NCBI GenBank assembly: GCA_019118585.1
Contig: DWYS01000058.1
Location: forward strand, 1 to 49,329
Origin: Candidatus Enterocloster faecavium
GTDB lineage: Bacteria > Bacillota > Clostridia > Lachnospirales > Lachnospiraceae
Length of the DNA stretch: 49,329 nt
Direction of reading: 5' to 3'
This document shows positions 6,601 through 14,047 of this stretch, piece by piece. The position numbers were made by a program, and so were the translations under genes. The stretch's first letter is position 1, and each line of letters starts with the position of its first letter. A model generated the notes under the pieces. The model did not search any database and was not told where the DNA came from. It saw only the letters and a program-made list of their open reading frames with translations.

Positions 6601-8334
6601 ATGAATCCATTTTGCTGGGCAGAGCTGCCCGAAAAACAGTCGGATGTTCCGGTCGATCTTCTAAATCCGGGAAAATGCCAGATCCACGGTGCCTTTTTCC
6701 TGAACTGTCCCGTGGGAGACAGCGTTCGGAAGCTCCTGATCTATATTCCTGAATCCTGGGGAAACAACGATGAAGTTTTAGTAATAGCTCCTCCTTCCTG
6801 TCTGCCGGCAGAAAAATTTCTCGCCGACAGCGGGCTGGTAGAATTTACCCGGCAGCGGGGCGTTCTGGCAGCCATTCTGGTTCGGGAGCCGCATAAAAGC
6901 ACAGAGGAAGAAGCCCATTTTATGAATACCGCCTACAAAAAGCTTCAGGGACGGGAATATTTTGTCGCCATGCAGGACTGCTTTTACGCCATGGGCGTTG
7001 GTGATGGAAGCCCGGTAGCGCTGAAAGCCATGCTGTCGATGGGCAACGACTGGTCCGGCGCAGCTCTTCTGGGAGGAATACGGGATGTAACGGAAGAACC
7101 CGTCATCGATGAGGCTGATAAAGGGATTCAGACCGAAGAAATGTTCATTTCCGGGAAAAAATCCCAGCTTCCCATATGGCTGCTGGAGGAAAAGGAAACG
7201 CCGGATTTAGTCCGCGTAAGGGATTACTGGATACGTGAAAACCAGGATGTGACTGAACCGGTATTTGATCCCAGGGGAACCGCTGTCTATCTGCCCAAAC
7301 CCATTTCCCCCACCTCCTCCCTCAACGATGCCCCTATCGCTCAGGTCCGGGTTACCCTGGGCTTTCAGCCGGAAAGCCTTTCTGCCTCCCTGCTGAATCA
7401 AGTCTGGGACTATACAGGCGCTGCCAGACGCCATCGTTCTTATCATAAGAAGGTACTCCGCTACTTCCGAAATCCGGATATACCGGAAAACGGCGCCACC
7501 TATCACACCATGGTTGTGGACGGCATGAAGCGGGAATGGTACGAATACGTTCCGCGGCGTTTCCGGCAGTCAGACACTCCGCTCCCCCTGGTAGTGGCAT
7601 TTCACGGCCGCGGCGGCAATGGAAAGAGCTTTTTCGACATCTCTGACCTGAGCGTTGCTGCGGAGGAGAGGGGATTCATCGCTTTATTTCCCACGGCGGA
7701 TATTTACCAGATTCGGCCCGACGGGTACCGCGGCGTCCGGCTGTGGAACGGAAATTATAAGGGAGCCGACCTGGACAGCATGCCATTTGTCCGGGCAATG
7801 ATAGAGGATGTGAAAGGACGTCTTCCGGTGGATGAAAGCCGGATTTATGCCTGCGGTCAGTCCTCCGGCGGATATATGGCAGTCTGCTGTGCATTCCAGG
7901 CCCCGGATCTCTTCGCCGCTGTGGCTCCTTGGTCCGGTTTTGTATATCCGGGAATGAAAAGTATGCACCTTCCCCTTGGAGCTCCTCAGCAGCTGAAGGA
8001 TGTGCCGGTCTATCTGCTTATCGGAAAACAAGATACGCACTTTGGCGCTCCCTCCATCGACCTGTCCCATCCCTCCAGCACACTGGAAGAGTTTCTCCTC
8101 TTTGTGTTAGACAGCTACGGTTTATCCAGGGAATATGATTCCTATACCTGTTATCCTATCGATTACTATGTATGGAAACGAAACGGCATCCCCATGGTCA
8201 CTCTGGGCTTGATCGATGATATGCCCCACGCCAACTATGCCGAAGAGAGCCGGATTTCCTATGATGATTTTATGTGTCGTTTTTCCATGGACCCGGACGG
8301 CAGCCGCCGCTATATGGGAAAAAAAATAAAATAA
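6601..8334 (+). CDS. Large alpha/beta-hydrolase esterase (PHB-depolymerase/LpqC-like C-terminal domain)
   Basis: A 577-residue protein without signal peptide. From about residue 330 on it has a polyhydroxybutyrate-depolymerase/feruloyl-esterase-like fold: oxyanion loop AFHGRGGNG, nucleophile elbow GQSSGG (Ser near 421), likely acid in IGKQDTHFG and likely His in DDMPHANY. The first 300 residues form a separate region; it contains KAMLSMGNDWSGAALLGG, which may be a worn hydrolase-like domain. A strong AGGAGGAG site lies ahead of the ATG. It is co-transcribed with the permease. Inference: intracellular hydrolysis of an ester taken up by that permease. Deacetylase or peptidase activity on other conjugates is possible. 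Confidence 0.75.
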   Translation: MNPFCWAELPEKQSDVPVDLLNPGKCQIHGAFFLNCPVGDSVRKLLIYIPESWGNNDEVLVIAPPSCLPAEKFLADSGLVEFTRQRGVLAAILVREPHKSTEEEAHFMNTAYKKLQGREYFVAMQDCFYAMGVGDGSPVALKAMLSMGNDWSGAALLGGIRDVTEEPVIDEADKGIQTEEMFISGKKSQLPIWLLEEKETPDLVRVRDYWIRENQDVTEPVFDPRGTAVYLPKPISPTSSLNDAPIAQVRVTLGFQPESLSASLLNQVWDYTGAARRHRSYHKKVLRYFRNPDIPENGATYHTMVVDGMKREWYEYVPRRFRQSDTPLPLVVAFHGRGGNGKSFFDISDLSVAAEERGFIALFPTADIYQIRPDGYRGVRLWNGNYKGADLDSMPFVRAMIEDVKGRLPVDESRIYACGQSSGGYMAVCCAFQAPDLFAAVAPWSGFVYPGMKSMHLPLGAPQQLKDVPVYLLIGKQDTHFGAPSIDLSHPSSTLEEFLLFVLDSYGLSREYDSYTCYPIDYYVWKRNGIPMVTLGLIDDMPHANYAEESRISYDDFMCRFSMDPDGSRRYMGKKIK

Positions 8335-8345
8335 GGACTGCCTTG

Positions 8346-8373
8346 AAAAGATCTGGCCACAGTCAGGTCTTTT
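8346..8373 (+). terminator. Terminator after the esterase gene
   Basis: AAAAGATCTG and CAGGTCTTTT pair (one G-T) around an 8-base loop right after the esterase stop and before the LysR gene, with flanking A and T runs. Confidence 0.7.
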
Positions 8374-8402
8374 CTGCTATAATCAGAAGCGGGGGGAAGC
8401 TT

Positions 8403-9287
8403 ATGAAAATATCCGATTTGGAGTTGTTTCTGAAAATTGTCCAGGAGGGCAGTCTGAACAAAACAGCTGAAAAAAATTTTATAACAGAAGCGGCTGTCAG
8501 CCAGCAGTTAAGAAAGATCGAGGAGGAAGCCGGCTGCGCCCTCTTCTACCGCCGGAAAGGCAGGCGGCTGGAATTAACTGACAAGGGCACCTCTTTTCTG
8601 CAGATGGCCCAGGACATTGTCCAGCGTTATTCTGCCTGGGAATCGCTGGCGCGGCAGAAAAACGCGGTGAAAATCGGCGTTTCCATCCGTCAGTCCCAAA
8701 CAGCCATCGAAGCTCTGCGCCAGGAAGCCGCAGATTTTTCTCCTTCCCGCTATATTTTTGTTGAAACTACGCACCAGGAGAGAGAAAATATGGTAGAATC
8801 AGGGGAGCTGGATCTTGCCTTTACCAGCCTTCCTCTGGACAGCAGGCGGCTGAAATATGCGGTAGTAAACCGTTTCCCCATGGGAATCTATCTGAAAAAA
8901 GGCCATCCCATGGAGAAAAGAGCCTTCCGCAAAGAGGGAATCCGTTACCCTCTTCTCTCCCCTGGGATTTTGAAGGAGGAATCGTTTCTTCTTCCCGGAG
9001 AGTCTATGCCCCACCAGCATACTCTGGCGCTGGCAATTTTTAAAAAGTACCATATCGAGCCCAACATTTCCGGAACCTTCCAGTCCCTCTCCTACGGAGC
9101 CATGATGGCGGAAGGAGGAGTCTCCAGCTCCGTTTCCGTTGTGCTGCCGGAAAATGACAGCCGTTTTTATCTCATTGACGGCTGCGGTATTTTCTACGAA
9201 ATGGCTGTGGCCTATCAGGCCGTCCGGGAGCGGGATCCGGAAATTACAGAGATTATCAAAAGCTTCCGGAGGTATTTTCTTTCATAA
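8403..9287 (+). CDS. LysR family transcriptional regulator
   Basis: A 294-residue LysR protein. The N-terminal winged helix is complete (LELFLKIVQEGSLNKTAEKNFITEAAVSQQLRKIEEEAG), followed by the effector-binding domain (KIGVSIRQSQTAIEAL). I start at the ATG at 8403, preceded by GGGGGG; the track's longer ORF runs back into the esterase. It follows the permease-esterase pair in the same direction after a terminator, so it most likely controls those genes in response to the substrate. The recognition helix TEAAVSQQLRKIEEE carries Thr-Glu where most members have Ser-Gln-Pro. Confidence 0.9.
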   Translation: MKISDLELFLKIVQEGSLNKTAEKNFITEAAVSQQLRKIEEEAGCALFYRRKGRRLELTDKGTSFLQMAQDIVQRYSAWESLARQKNAVKIGVSIRQSQTAIEALRQEAADFSPSRYIFVETTHQERENMVESGELDLAFTSLPLDSRRLKYAVVNRFPMGIYLKKGHPMEKRAFRKEGIRYPLLSPGILKEESFLLPGESMPHQHTLALAIFKKYHIEPNISGTFQSLSYGAMMAEGGVSSSVSVVLPENDSRFYLIDGCGIFYEMAVAYQAVRERDPEITEIIKSFRRYFLS

Positions 9288-9323
9288 GCCATGGGGCTTC
9301 CCCTCAAATCATAAATCAAACAA

Positions 9324-9341
9324 GCCGCCTCACCAGGCGGC
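9324..9341 (+). repeat. Hairpin between LysR and small membrane protein genes
   Basis: GCCGCCT-CACC-AGGCGGC is a perfect 7-bp stem ending 16 bases before the next ATG. There is no T-run, so it is more likely a leader hairpin or weak stop. Confidence 0.5.
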
Positions 9342-9357
9342 GGAATGGAGATCCACA

Positions 9358-9570
9358 ATGAAAAAGTGGCTGGAACACAAACCCTACAAGCACAAGATCA
9401 CCTATTGGCTGATGGCTCTCTGGTTCCTCTTCCTGGCCGTTCTGTTTCTGGCTCTGGGAATCACTGCCAAAAAGGACCTGGCAGTCTACCTGGTCCTCTG
9501 CGTTCTCTGGGCAGCAGCTGCTCTCAGGGAGCTGTACTACTGCAAAAAGGACTTCTGCTCCGGCCCCTGA
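9358..9570 (+). CDS. Small membrane protein, 70 residues, unknown function
   Basis: I do not recognise a family. The protein has a basic N-terminus (MKKWLEHKPYKHKITYW), two hydrophobic segments at about residues 17-35 and 41-56, and a Cys-containing tail. Start: ATG 9358 with GGAG seven bases upstream; the track's 143-residue version overlaps the LysR gene and adds no sensible sequence. Its last codons and stop lie within the stem-loop of a strong bidirectional terminator, so the C-terminus is constrained by RNA structure. It could be expressed by readthrough from lysR. Confidence 0.6.
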   Translation: MKKWLEHKPYKHKITYWLMALWFLFLAVLFLALGITAKKDLAVYLVLCVLWAAAALRELYYCKKDFCSGP

Positions 9571-9592
9571 GGGGCTGGCAGAAGTCCTTTTT
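9544..9592. terminator. Strong bidirectional terminator between convergent genes
   Basis: AAAAAGGACTTCTGC and GCAGAAGTCCTTTTT form a perfect 15-bp outer stem, with an inner GCCCC-TGA-GGGGC hairpin. A-runs and T-runs at both sides suit termination in both directions. It covers the 3' end of the small membrane protein gene and abuts the stop codon of the ATPase gene on the other strand. Confidence 0.9.
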
Positions 9593-9593
9593 C

Positions 9594-10370
9594 TCAGCCT
9601 TCCATGGACAGCATCTGACCGTACCGTCCCAGAAAATTCTTTGTCCGTTCATTATCCGAGGCAAACACCTGCTTCGGCGTCCCCTCCTCCACAATGACAC
9701 CGTCCGCCATGAAGATCACCCGGTGGGAAATATCCCTGGCAAAGGCCATCTCGTGGGTAACGATGACCATGGCGATATCCAAATCCGCCAGGGAGCGGAT
9801 GACCTTCAACACCTCCCCCGTCAGCTCCGGGTCCAGAGCCGAAGTGGGCTCATCAAAGAACAGGATCTTGGGCTTCAGTGCCAGAGCCCTGGCAATGGCC
9901 ACCCGCTGGCACTGTCCGCCGGAAAGCTGGAAGGGGTAGGCGTCCTCCTTATCCTCCAGCCCCATCTTCCTCAACAGCTCCCTGGCCTCCTCAAATACCT
10001 CCTTCCAGTCCCGTTTCTGGACCCGGATGGGGGCATCTGTAATATTCTTCATCACCGAGTAATGGGGAAACAGATTGAAATTCTGGAATACCAGCCCGTA
10101 CTGGCTCTGGATCTCCTTTAAATCTTTTTTGCCTGCGTAGACTTCCCGGCCATCCTCTGTCATCCAGGCAGCCCGCTTTCCCAGATAGGACAGCTCTCCC
10201 CTGTCCATGGTCTCCAGCATGGTAGCGCAGCGCAGGAGGGTGGACTTTCCGGAACCGGACGGGCCGATAATGGAGAGGATCTCTCCCTCCTTCACCGACA
10301 GGGAGATATCCTTCAGCACCTGATTCCCGTCAAAGGACTTTTCCACCGATTTCAGCTCTAAGATGTTCAT
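9594..10370 (-). CDS. Polar amino-acid ABC importer, ATP-binding protein (GlnQ-like)
   Basis: A 258-residue ABC ATPase with Walker A GPSGSGKST, signature LSGGQCQRVAIARAL, Walker B ILFFDEPTSALD and H-loop VTHE. It powers uptake together with the permease and binding protein upstream. I start at ATG 10370 (MNILELKSVEKSFDG), with AGGA about ten bases before; the track's start would overlap the permease. It is the third and last gene of a binding protein-permease-ATPase operon and ends in the shared terminator. Family members carry glutamine, cystine, histidine or arginine; the exact substrate is not evident. Confidence 0.92.
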   Translation of the reverse strand: MNILELKSVEKSFDGNQVLKDISLSVKEGEILSIIGPSGSGKSTLLRCATMLETMDRGELSYLGKRAAWMTEDGREVYAGKKDLKEIQSQYGLVFQNFNLFPHYSVMKNITDAPIRVQKRDWKEVFEEARELLRKMGLEDKEDAYPFQLSGGQCQRVAIARALALKPKILFFDEPTSALDPELTGEVLKVIRSLADLDIAMVIVTHEMAFARDISHRVIFMADGVIVEEGTPKQVFASDNERTKNFLGRYGQMLSMEG

Positions 10371-10390
10371 TTTCCACAGTCCTCCCCTCT

Positions 10391-11050
10391 TTAACGGTAA
10401 TAATCCAGCTTCTTTTCCACCCATTCCATGAAAACAGCCACCAGCAGATTAAAAATGTAGTAAAACAGGCCGGCCGCAATAAAGGGCATCATGGTCGTCT
10501 GGGCCGCCGCAATGGCTTTGGCAATGGAGAACATTTCCATAACACTGAGGGTAAAGGCCAGAGAAGTGTCCTTCACCAGGGTAATAATCTCATTGGTCAC
10601 AGAGGGCAGAATGCGCTTGATCACCTGCGGCAGGATGATGAGAAAGAAGGTCTGCCCTCTGCCGTACCCCAGGATCCTGGCCGCTTCGTACTGCCCCTGG
10701 GGCATGGATTGTATGCCGCTTCGGTATATTTCCGCAAAATAGGCTGCATAGTTGATGACAAATCCGATAAAGGTAGCCCACAGCCGGTAGCCGGAGCCCA
10801 TCCGCAGCCCGAAGATATAATATGGGCCAAAATACACCACCATCAGCTGCAGCATCAGCGGAGTGCCCCGCATAATCGATATGTAAAGCTTTACCAGGTT
10901 CCGGACCACCGGATTTTTTGACATGCGCCCCACCGCCACCAGGAGACCCAGGGGAAGGGAAAAAATCAGGGTTACGCCAAAAATCTGTACACTGGTTGCC
11001 ATTCCTCCCGCCAGCTGCCCCAGCATCTGCGCCAATGTAATCTTGCCCAT
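10391..11050 (-). CDS. Polar amino-acid ABC importer, permease (HisM/GlnP-like)
   Basis: A 219-residue inner-membrane permease of the His/Glu/Gln/Arg class. It has several hydrophobic segments, the N-terminal TLIFSLPLGLLVAVGRMS and the cytoplasmic coupling loop YRSGIQSMPQGQYEAARILGYG, which docks on the ATPase. GGAG lies eight bases before ATG 11050. As only one permease gene is present, the transporter is probably a homodimer of this subunit. Confidence 0.92.
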   Translation of the reverse strand: MGKITLAQMLGQLAGGMATSVQIFGVTLIFSLPLGLLVAVGRMSKNPVVRNLVKLYISIMRGTPLMLQLMVVYFGPYYIFGLRMGSGYRLWATFIGFVINYAAYFAEIYRSGIQSMPQGQYEAARILGYGRGQTFFLIILPQVIKRILPSVTNEIITLVKDTSLAFTLSVMEMFSIAKAIAAAQTTMMPFIAAGLFYYIFNLLVAVFMEWVEKKLDYYR

Positions 11051-11066
11051 AGTGCAAACTCCATCC

Positions 11067-11978
11067 TTACTTTCCGATTACTGTTAAATCCTCTCCGAAC
11101 CACTTTTCAGAGATTTCCTTCATGGTGCCGTCGGCCGCCATCTCTTCCAGAGCACTCTGGACCTTGTCCCGAAGCTCCGTGTTTCCTTTCTTGAAGCCTA
11201 CTGCGTAAGCCTCGCTGGACAAGGTCTCGTCCAGTACTGCAAAATCCGCATCCCTCTGCTGGATCTGATATCTGGCTACCACCACATCCATGGCCACTGC
11301 ATCCACAGCGCCCTGCTCCAGATCCATCAGCGCGGAATTATAATCTGCGGTGGTCAAAAGCTGAGCAAACGTAGAAGTCAGTTCCGCATCCTCGTTGAGC
11401 GCTGCCAGGGCGGAAGAATCTGCCTGGCACTCTACAACCTTTCCTGCCAGATCATCCAGCGTCTCAATTCCGGAATCCCCGTTGACCACAAACACCTGGG
11501 CATTGTCCATATAGGGCTCCGTCCACTCGTAATCGTCCTCTCTTCCGGTGATGGTAAATCCATTCCAGATGCAGTCGATATTTCCAGAATCCAGTTCCAT
11601 ATCCTTGGAATCCCAGGCAATGGGCTGAGCCTTGTACTCCAGTCCCAGGCGTCTGGCCGCCTCCTGAGCCAGATCCAGGTCAAATCCCACATAGGAGCCG
11701 TCCTCCGCCATAAATCCCATGGGCGGGAACTCCTGGTCAAAACCTACGATCAGGGTTCCGCCTGTGCTTCCCCCTTCAGCCGTCTCCTCCTGGGCCGCAT
11801 CTTCTGCTGTCTCCCCGCTCTCCTCTGAGGCTTCCTGGGAATCGCTTTCCTCAGCCTGAGCAGTTGTCTCTGCCGCCTCGCTCTGAGTTTCCTGGGAATC
11901 ACTGCTGCCTGAAGAGCAGCCGCTCAGGGCTAAAGCAGCAGCCGCTGCCATTGTCAGCATCCATGCTCTCTTTTTCAT
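11067..11978 (-). CDS. Polar amino-acid ABC importer, substrate-binding lipoprotein
   Basis: A 303-residue extracellular solute-binding protein of family 3. The signal peptide ends in the lipobox LSGC (Cys near residue 21), so it is lipid-anchored. An unusually long Ser/Glu/Ala-rich acidic linker of about 50 residues precedes the binding domain, which starts at TLIVGFDQEFPPMGF and contains DLDLAQEAARRLG and the hinge-like WNGFTITGREDDY. GAGGAGG lies before the ATG. First gene of the importer operon, with its own promoter upstream. Fold is clear; ligand is not. Confidence 0.93.
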   Translation of the reverse strand: MKKRAWMLTMAAAAALALSGCSSGSSDSQETQSEAAETTAQAEESDSQEASEESGETAEDAAQEETAEGGSTGGTLIVGFDQEFPPMGFMAEDGSYVGFDLDLAQEAARRLGLEYKAQPIAWDSKDMELDSGNIDCIWNGFTITGREDDYEWTEPYMDNAQVFVVNGDSGIETLDDLAGKVVECQADSSALAALNEDAELTSTFAQLLTTADYNSALMDLEQGAVDAVAMDVVVARYQIQQRDADFAVLDETLSSEAYAVGFKKGNTELRDKVQSALEEMAADGTMKEISEKWFGEDLTVIGK

Positions 11979-12036
11979 AATTCAGATCCTCCTCTTGCCG
12001 GGCTCTTGCGAAGCCCGTTTGCTTTGTCATGATAGC

Positions 12037-12065
12037 ATGGTAGCATACTAAAGCGCTTTTGTAAA
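12037..12065 (-). promoter_or_regulatory. Promoter of the amino-acid ABC importer operon
   Basis: Minus strand TTTACA, 17 bases, TACCAT. The -10 region lies in a short direct repeat (TAGCATGG-TAGCATAC on the + strand, 12033-12048), possibly an operator. Downstream in the leader a small hairpin, CGGGCT...AGCCCG, precedes the ribosome site. Confidence 0.5.
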
Positions 12066-12105
12066 GAAAAAAATGCGCCCGGAAGCACATTTTTCTCTTT
12101 CTCCA

Positions 12106-12978
12106 TCAGTTCTCCTCGCTCAATGCCTTAAATCCGTCTCCCAGCACCTCGCTGGCCTCCGCTGCCATCAGAAATGCCCCCGGGTCCGCCTCGTAGACGA
12201 TCCTCCTCAGCCTCTGAAACTGGGATTTGCGCACCGTACACAAAAGAACACTGGTATTCTTTCCGCTGTATGCCCCGGTGGCCGGAATCAGCGTAGCGCT
12301 GCGGTCCAAATCTGCAATAACCCGCCGGGCAATTTCCTGGGGCTTTCTGGTCACCACCGTAGCCATGGTGCTGGCATCCCCTCCGTAAATCACGCTGTCG
12401 ATCACCTTGGTAGTGGCAAACAAGCTGACCAGGCCGAAAAGAGCGGCATCAATGTTGCCGAATACGTAGATGGACATCAGCAGGATCACCCCGTCCACCG
12501 CCATAAGGGCGCGGCCGATGGACAGCTGGGGCCTCTTTTTTTGAAGCACGTATCCCAGGATATCGCTGCCCCCGGTGGTCATCCCCGCCATAAAGATCAG
12601 ACCCATGCCTGCCCCGGAGAGGATCCCTCCGTAAAGGCTGCACAGGATCCGGTCTCCCGTATACACCGGGCAAATGGGGGCCACCGCAAAGTCCAGGATG
12701 AAGGAACAGACCGCTGTGGCAAAGGCCGTGGACACCGCAAAACGGTGGCTCAATGAAAACCAGGCCAGCACCAGAAGCGGGATATTGATAGCCAGGGTCA
12801 CCATTCCGATGGGCAGCTCCACAAAATGGTTCACCATCAGGGCGATTCCCAGAGCGCCTCCCGGAGCAATGTGGGCCGGCTCTACAAAGGCGTGAGTGCC
12901 AACGCCGTAAATCAGTGCGCCTGCCAGGAGCAGCGCCATATTTTTTCCTTCCTGCTTCCACTGTATGTTCATATTCAT
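12106..12978 (-). CDS. YitT family membrane protein, paralogue 1
   Basis: A 290-residue protein with a six-segment YitT membrane domain (motifs GTHAFVEPAHIAPGG and TTGGSDILGY) and a C-terminal cytosolic DUF2179 domain (TVRKSQFQRLRRIVYEADPGAF). The family is common in Bacillota; its transport or signalling role is unsettled. By eye it is about 70% identical to the protein at 17925-18791, which implies a fairly recent duplication. GAGGAGG lies seven bases before ATG. It is transcribed away from the Crp/Fnr gene and has a small terminator-like hairpin with six T just before its ribosome site. Confidence 0.9.
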   Translation of the reverse strand: MNMNIQWKQEGKNMALLLAGALIYGVGTHAFVEPAHIAPGGALGIALMVNHFVELPIGMVTLAINIPLLVLAWFSLSHRFAVSTAFATAVCSFILDFAVAPICPVYTGDRILCSLYGGILSGAGMGLIFMAGMTTGGSDILGYVLQKKRPQLSIGRALMAVDGVILLMSIYVFGNIDAALFGLVSLFATTKVIDSVIYGGDASTMATVVTRKPQEIARRVIADLDRSATLIPATGAYSGKNTSVLLCTVRKSQFQRLRRIVYEADPGAFLMAAEASEVLGDGFKALSEEN

Positions 12979-12993
12979 ATCCCTGCCTCCTCA

Positions 12994-13019
12994 AAAAACG
13001 CCCGGCAGATACCGGAACG
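12994..13019 (-). terminator. Terminator-like hairpin in the yitT1 leader (candidate attenuator)
   Basis: On the minus strand CGTTCCGG-TATCTG-CCGGGCG (7 pairs, one bulged T) is followed at once by TTTTTT and then the GAGGAGG ribosome site of yitT1. An intrinsic stop placed directly before a ribosome site suggests transcript or translation control. A similar CCGGGCG-T-run-AGGAGG arrangement precedes the second yitT gene. Confidence 0.4.
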
Positions 13020-13059
13020 GACCTGTCAGGCGAAATAGACCTTTCTGAAATTCAGCTTT

Positions 13060-13087
13060 ATTATAAGCAGTTTGCGGGGCGGGCAAC
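13060..13087 (-). promoter_or_regulatory. Candidate promoter of yitT1
   Basis: Perfect -10 TATAAT on the minus strand with a weak -35 (GTTGCC) 16 bases upstream; predicted leader about 75 bases. Confidence 0.45.
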
Positions 13088-13242
13088 CGACAAATCGTGC
13101 CGGGATTTTCGTATTTTAACGGCGGTTTTTGATTGTGAGGCGGATTTTTGGCTGTCCATTTTTCTATGGATCTGCGGCTGTTTTCTGTCCTGTGATAGGC
13201 CGATTTTCCCGTTTTAAGTGCTTTGCGGGAAATTAAAATACA

Positions 13243-13278
13243 AGAAAAAGAGGCGGGATTTGTCCGTGGGCTCCTCTT
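13243..13278 (-). terminator. Weak candidate terminator of the Crp/Fnr gene
   Basis: AAGAGG and CCTCTT pair around a long loop, followed by TTTTTC on the minus strand, about 15-50 bases after the regulator's stop. Confidence 0.4.
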
Positions 13279-13293
13279 CCCTGCGCTCAAATC

Positions 13294-13950
13294 CTACCCC
13301 TCCAGCAGCGTCACATCATTCTTCTCATACCGGATCAGCCCGTCCCTCTGCATTTTGGACAGCTCATTGCACATGGCGCTGCGGTCAATCCCCAGGTAAT
13401 CCGCCAGCTGCTGGCGGTTGTAGGGGATCCGGAAGGAGTAGCTTCCCTCTTTCTTGGCGCACTCGGAAAAATAGGATAAAAGCCTCCCCCTGATGGACTT
13501 GGAGCTGGTGTGGAGGATCCGCATGGAAAGCTGCAGGCTCTTATGGGCGCACACCGTCAGCAGATTCCGCACCAGTTTTGTGTGGAAGGCGCAGGCATTG
13601 GTACAGGTGGTCAGCACCTTGCCCACGTTCAAAAACAGCACCTCTGTCTTTTCCGCCGCGGACACGGAAACCTGGAGGGGTTCTCCCGGGATACAGGCGT
13701 AGGCCTCCGCGAAAACCGCTCCCGGGGCGGCGTTTCCCAGAATCGTGTGGTTTCCCCAGACATCGCTGTATTCCACCATCGCCATCCCGGACAGAACGAT
13801 TCCCACAAACTCCGTAGGCTCCCCCTCCGCCAGGATGATCTCTCCTTTATGATAAGTTTTCTTCACAGCCCCGAGGCAGTGGAGCAGGGCCTCAATCTCC
13901 GTCTCCTCGATTCCCCTAAACATCTGGGTGTTGGACAGTAAAATTTTCAT
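13294..13950 (-). CDS. Crp/Fnr family regulator, probable regulator of hcp (HcpR-like)
   Basis: A 218-residue regulator: N-terminal cyclic-nucleotide-like beta-roll (MFRGIEETEIEALLHCLGAV, GEIILAEGEPTEFVGIVLSG), dimer helix, then a C-terminal winged helix (YNRQQLADYLGIDRSAMCNELSKMQRDGLI). It lacks the N-terminal four-Cys cluster motif of Fnr. I start at ATG 13950, with AAAGGAG upstream. It is divergent from the ferredoxin-hcp operon, and a perfect 16-bp palindrome sits between them. In other bacteria HcpR proteins of this family activate hcp in response to nitric oxide or nitrite; that role here is inferred from context and operator geometry. Confidence 0.88.
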   Translation of the reverse strand: MKILLSNTQMFRGIEETEIEALLHCLGAVKKTYHKGEIILAEGEPTEFVGIVLSGMAMVEYSDVWGNHTILGNAAPGAVFAEAYACIPGEPLQVSVSAAEKTEVLFLNVGKVLTTCTNACAFHTKLVRNLLTVCAHKSLQLSMRILHTSSKSIRGRLLSYFSECAKKEGSYSFRIPYNRQQLADYLGIDRSAMCNELSKMQRDGLIRYEKNDVTLLEG

Positions 13951-13964
13951 GAAACGTTCTCCTT

Positions 13965-13980
13965 TGTTGTTATAACAACA
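13965..13980. promoter_or_regulatory. Perfect 16-bp palindromic operator in the hcp divergon
   Basis: TGTTGTTATAACAACA equals its own reverse complement. Its centre (13972.5) is 41.5 bases upstream of the start predicted for the ferredoxin-hcp transcript, the classical class II position for Crp/Fnr activators, and covers about +9 to +24 of the regulator's own transcript, where binding would repress. Confidence 0.8.
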
Positions 13981-13994
13981 GACTTTCATCCAAA

Positions 13995-14023
13995 ATTATA
14001 TTATACTGCATTCACAACGTCAA
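13995..14023 (-). promoter_or_regulatory. Promoter of the Crp/Fnr regulator gene
   Basis: Minus strand TTGACG, 17 bases, TATAAT. Strong by consensus; predicted start near 13988, just upstream of the palindrome. Confidence 0.75.
14002..14007 (+). promoter_or_regulatory. -10 element of the ferredoxin-hcp operon
   Basis: TATACT on the + strand without a recognisable -35 (CAGACT at the right distance), as expected for an activator-dependent promoter. Predicted start 14014. TATATT a few bases earlier is an alternative. Confidence 0.6.
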
Positions 14024-14047
14024 GGATGCACCGAAAGGAGAACTACC

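Larger units (their letters stand above)
12979..13293. other. Intergenic region between YitT1 and the Crp/Fnr gene
   Basis: About 315 bases. It holds a weak terminator for the regulator, a -10 box for yitT1 and the leader hairpins of yitT1. The 99-residue minus-strand ORF in the track is Pro/Lys/Ser-rich without a sensible start or fold, and I do not accept it as a gene. Confidence 0.55.

Noticed and set aside
12991-13290. 99-residue minus-strand ORF between yitT1 and the Crp/Fnr gene
   Set aside because: Composition unlike a folded protein, and the region is explained by promoter, leader hairpins and terminator.
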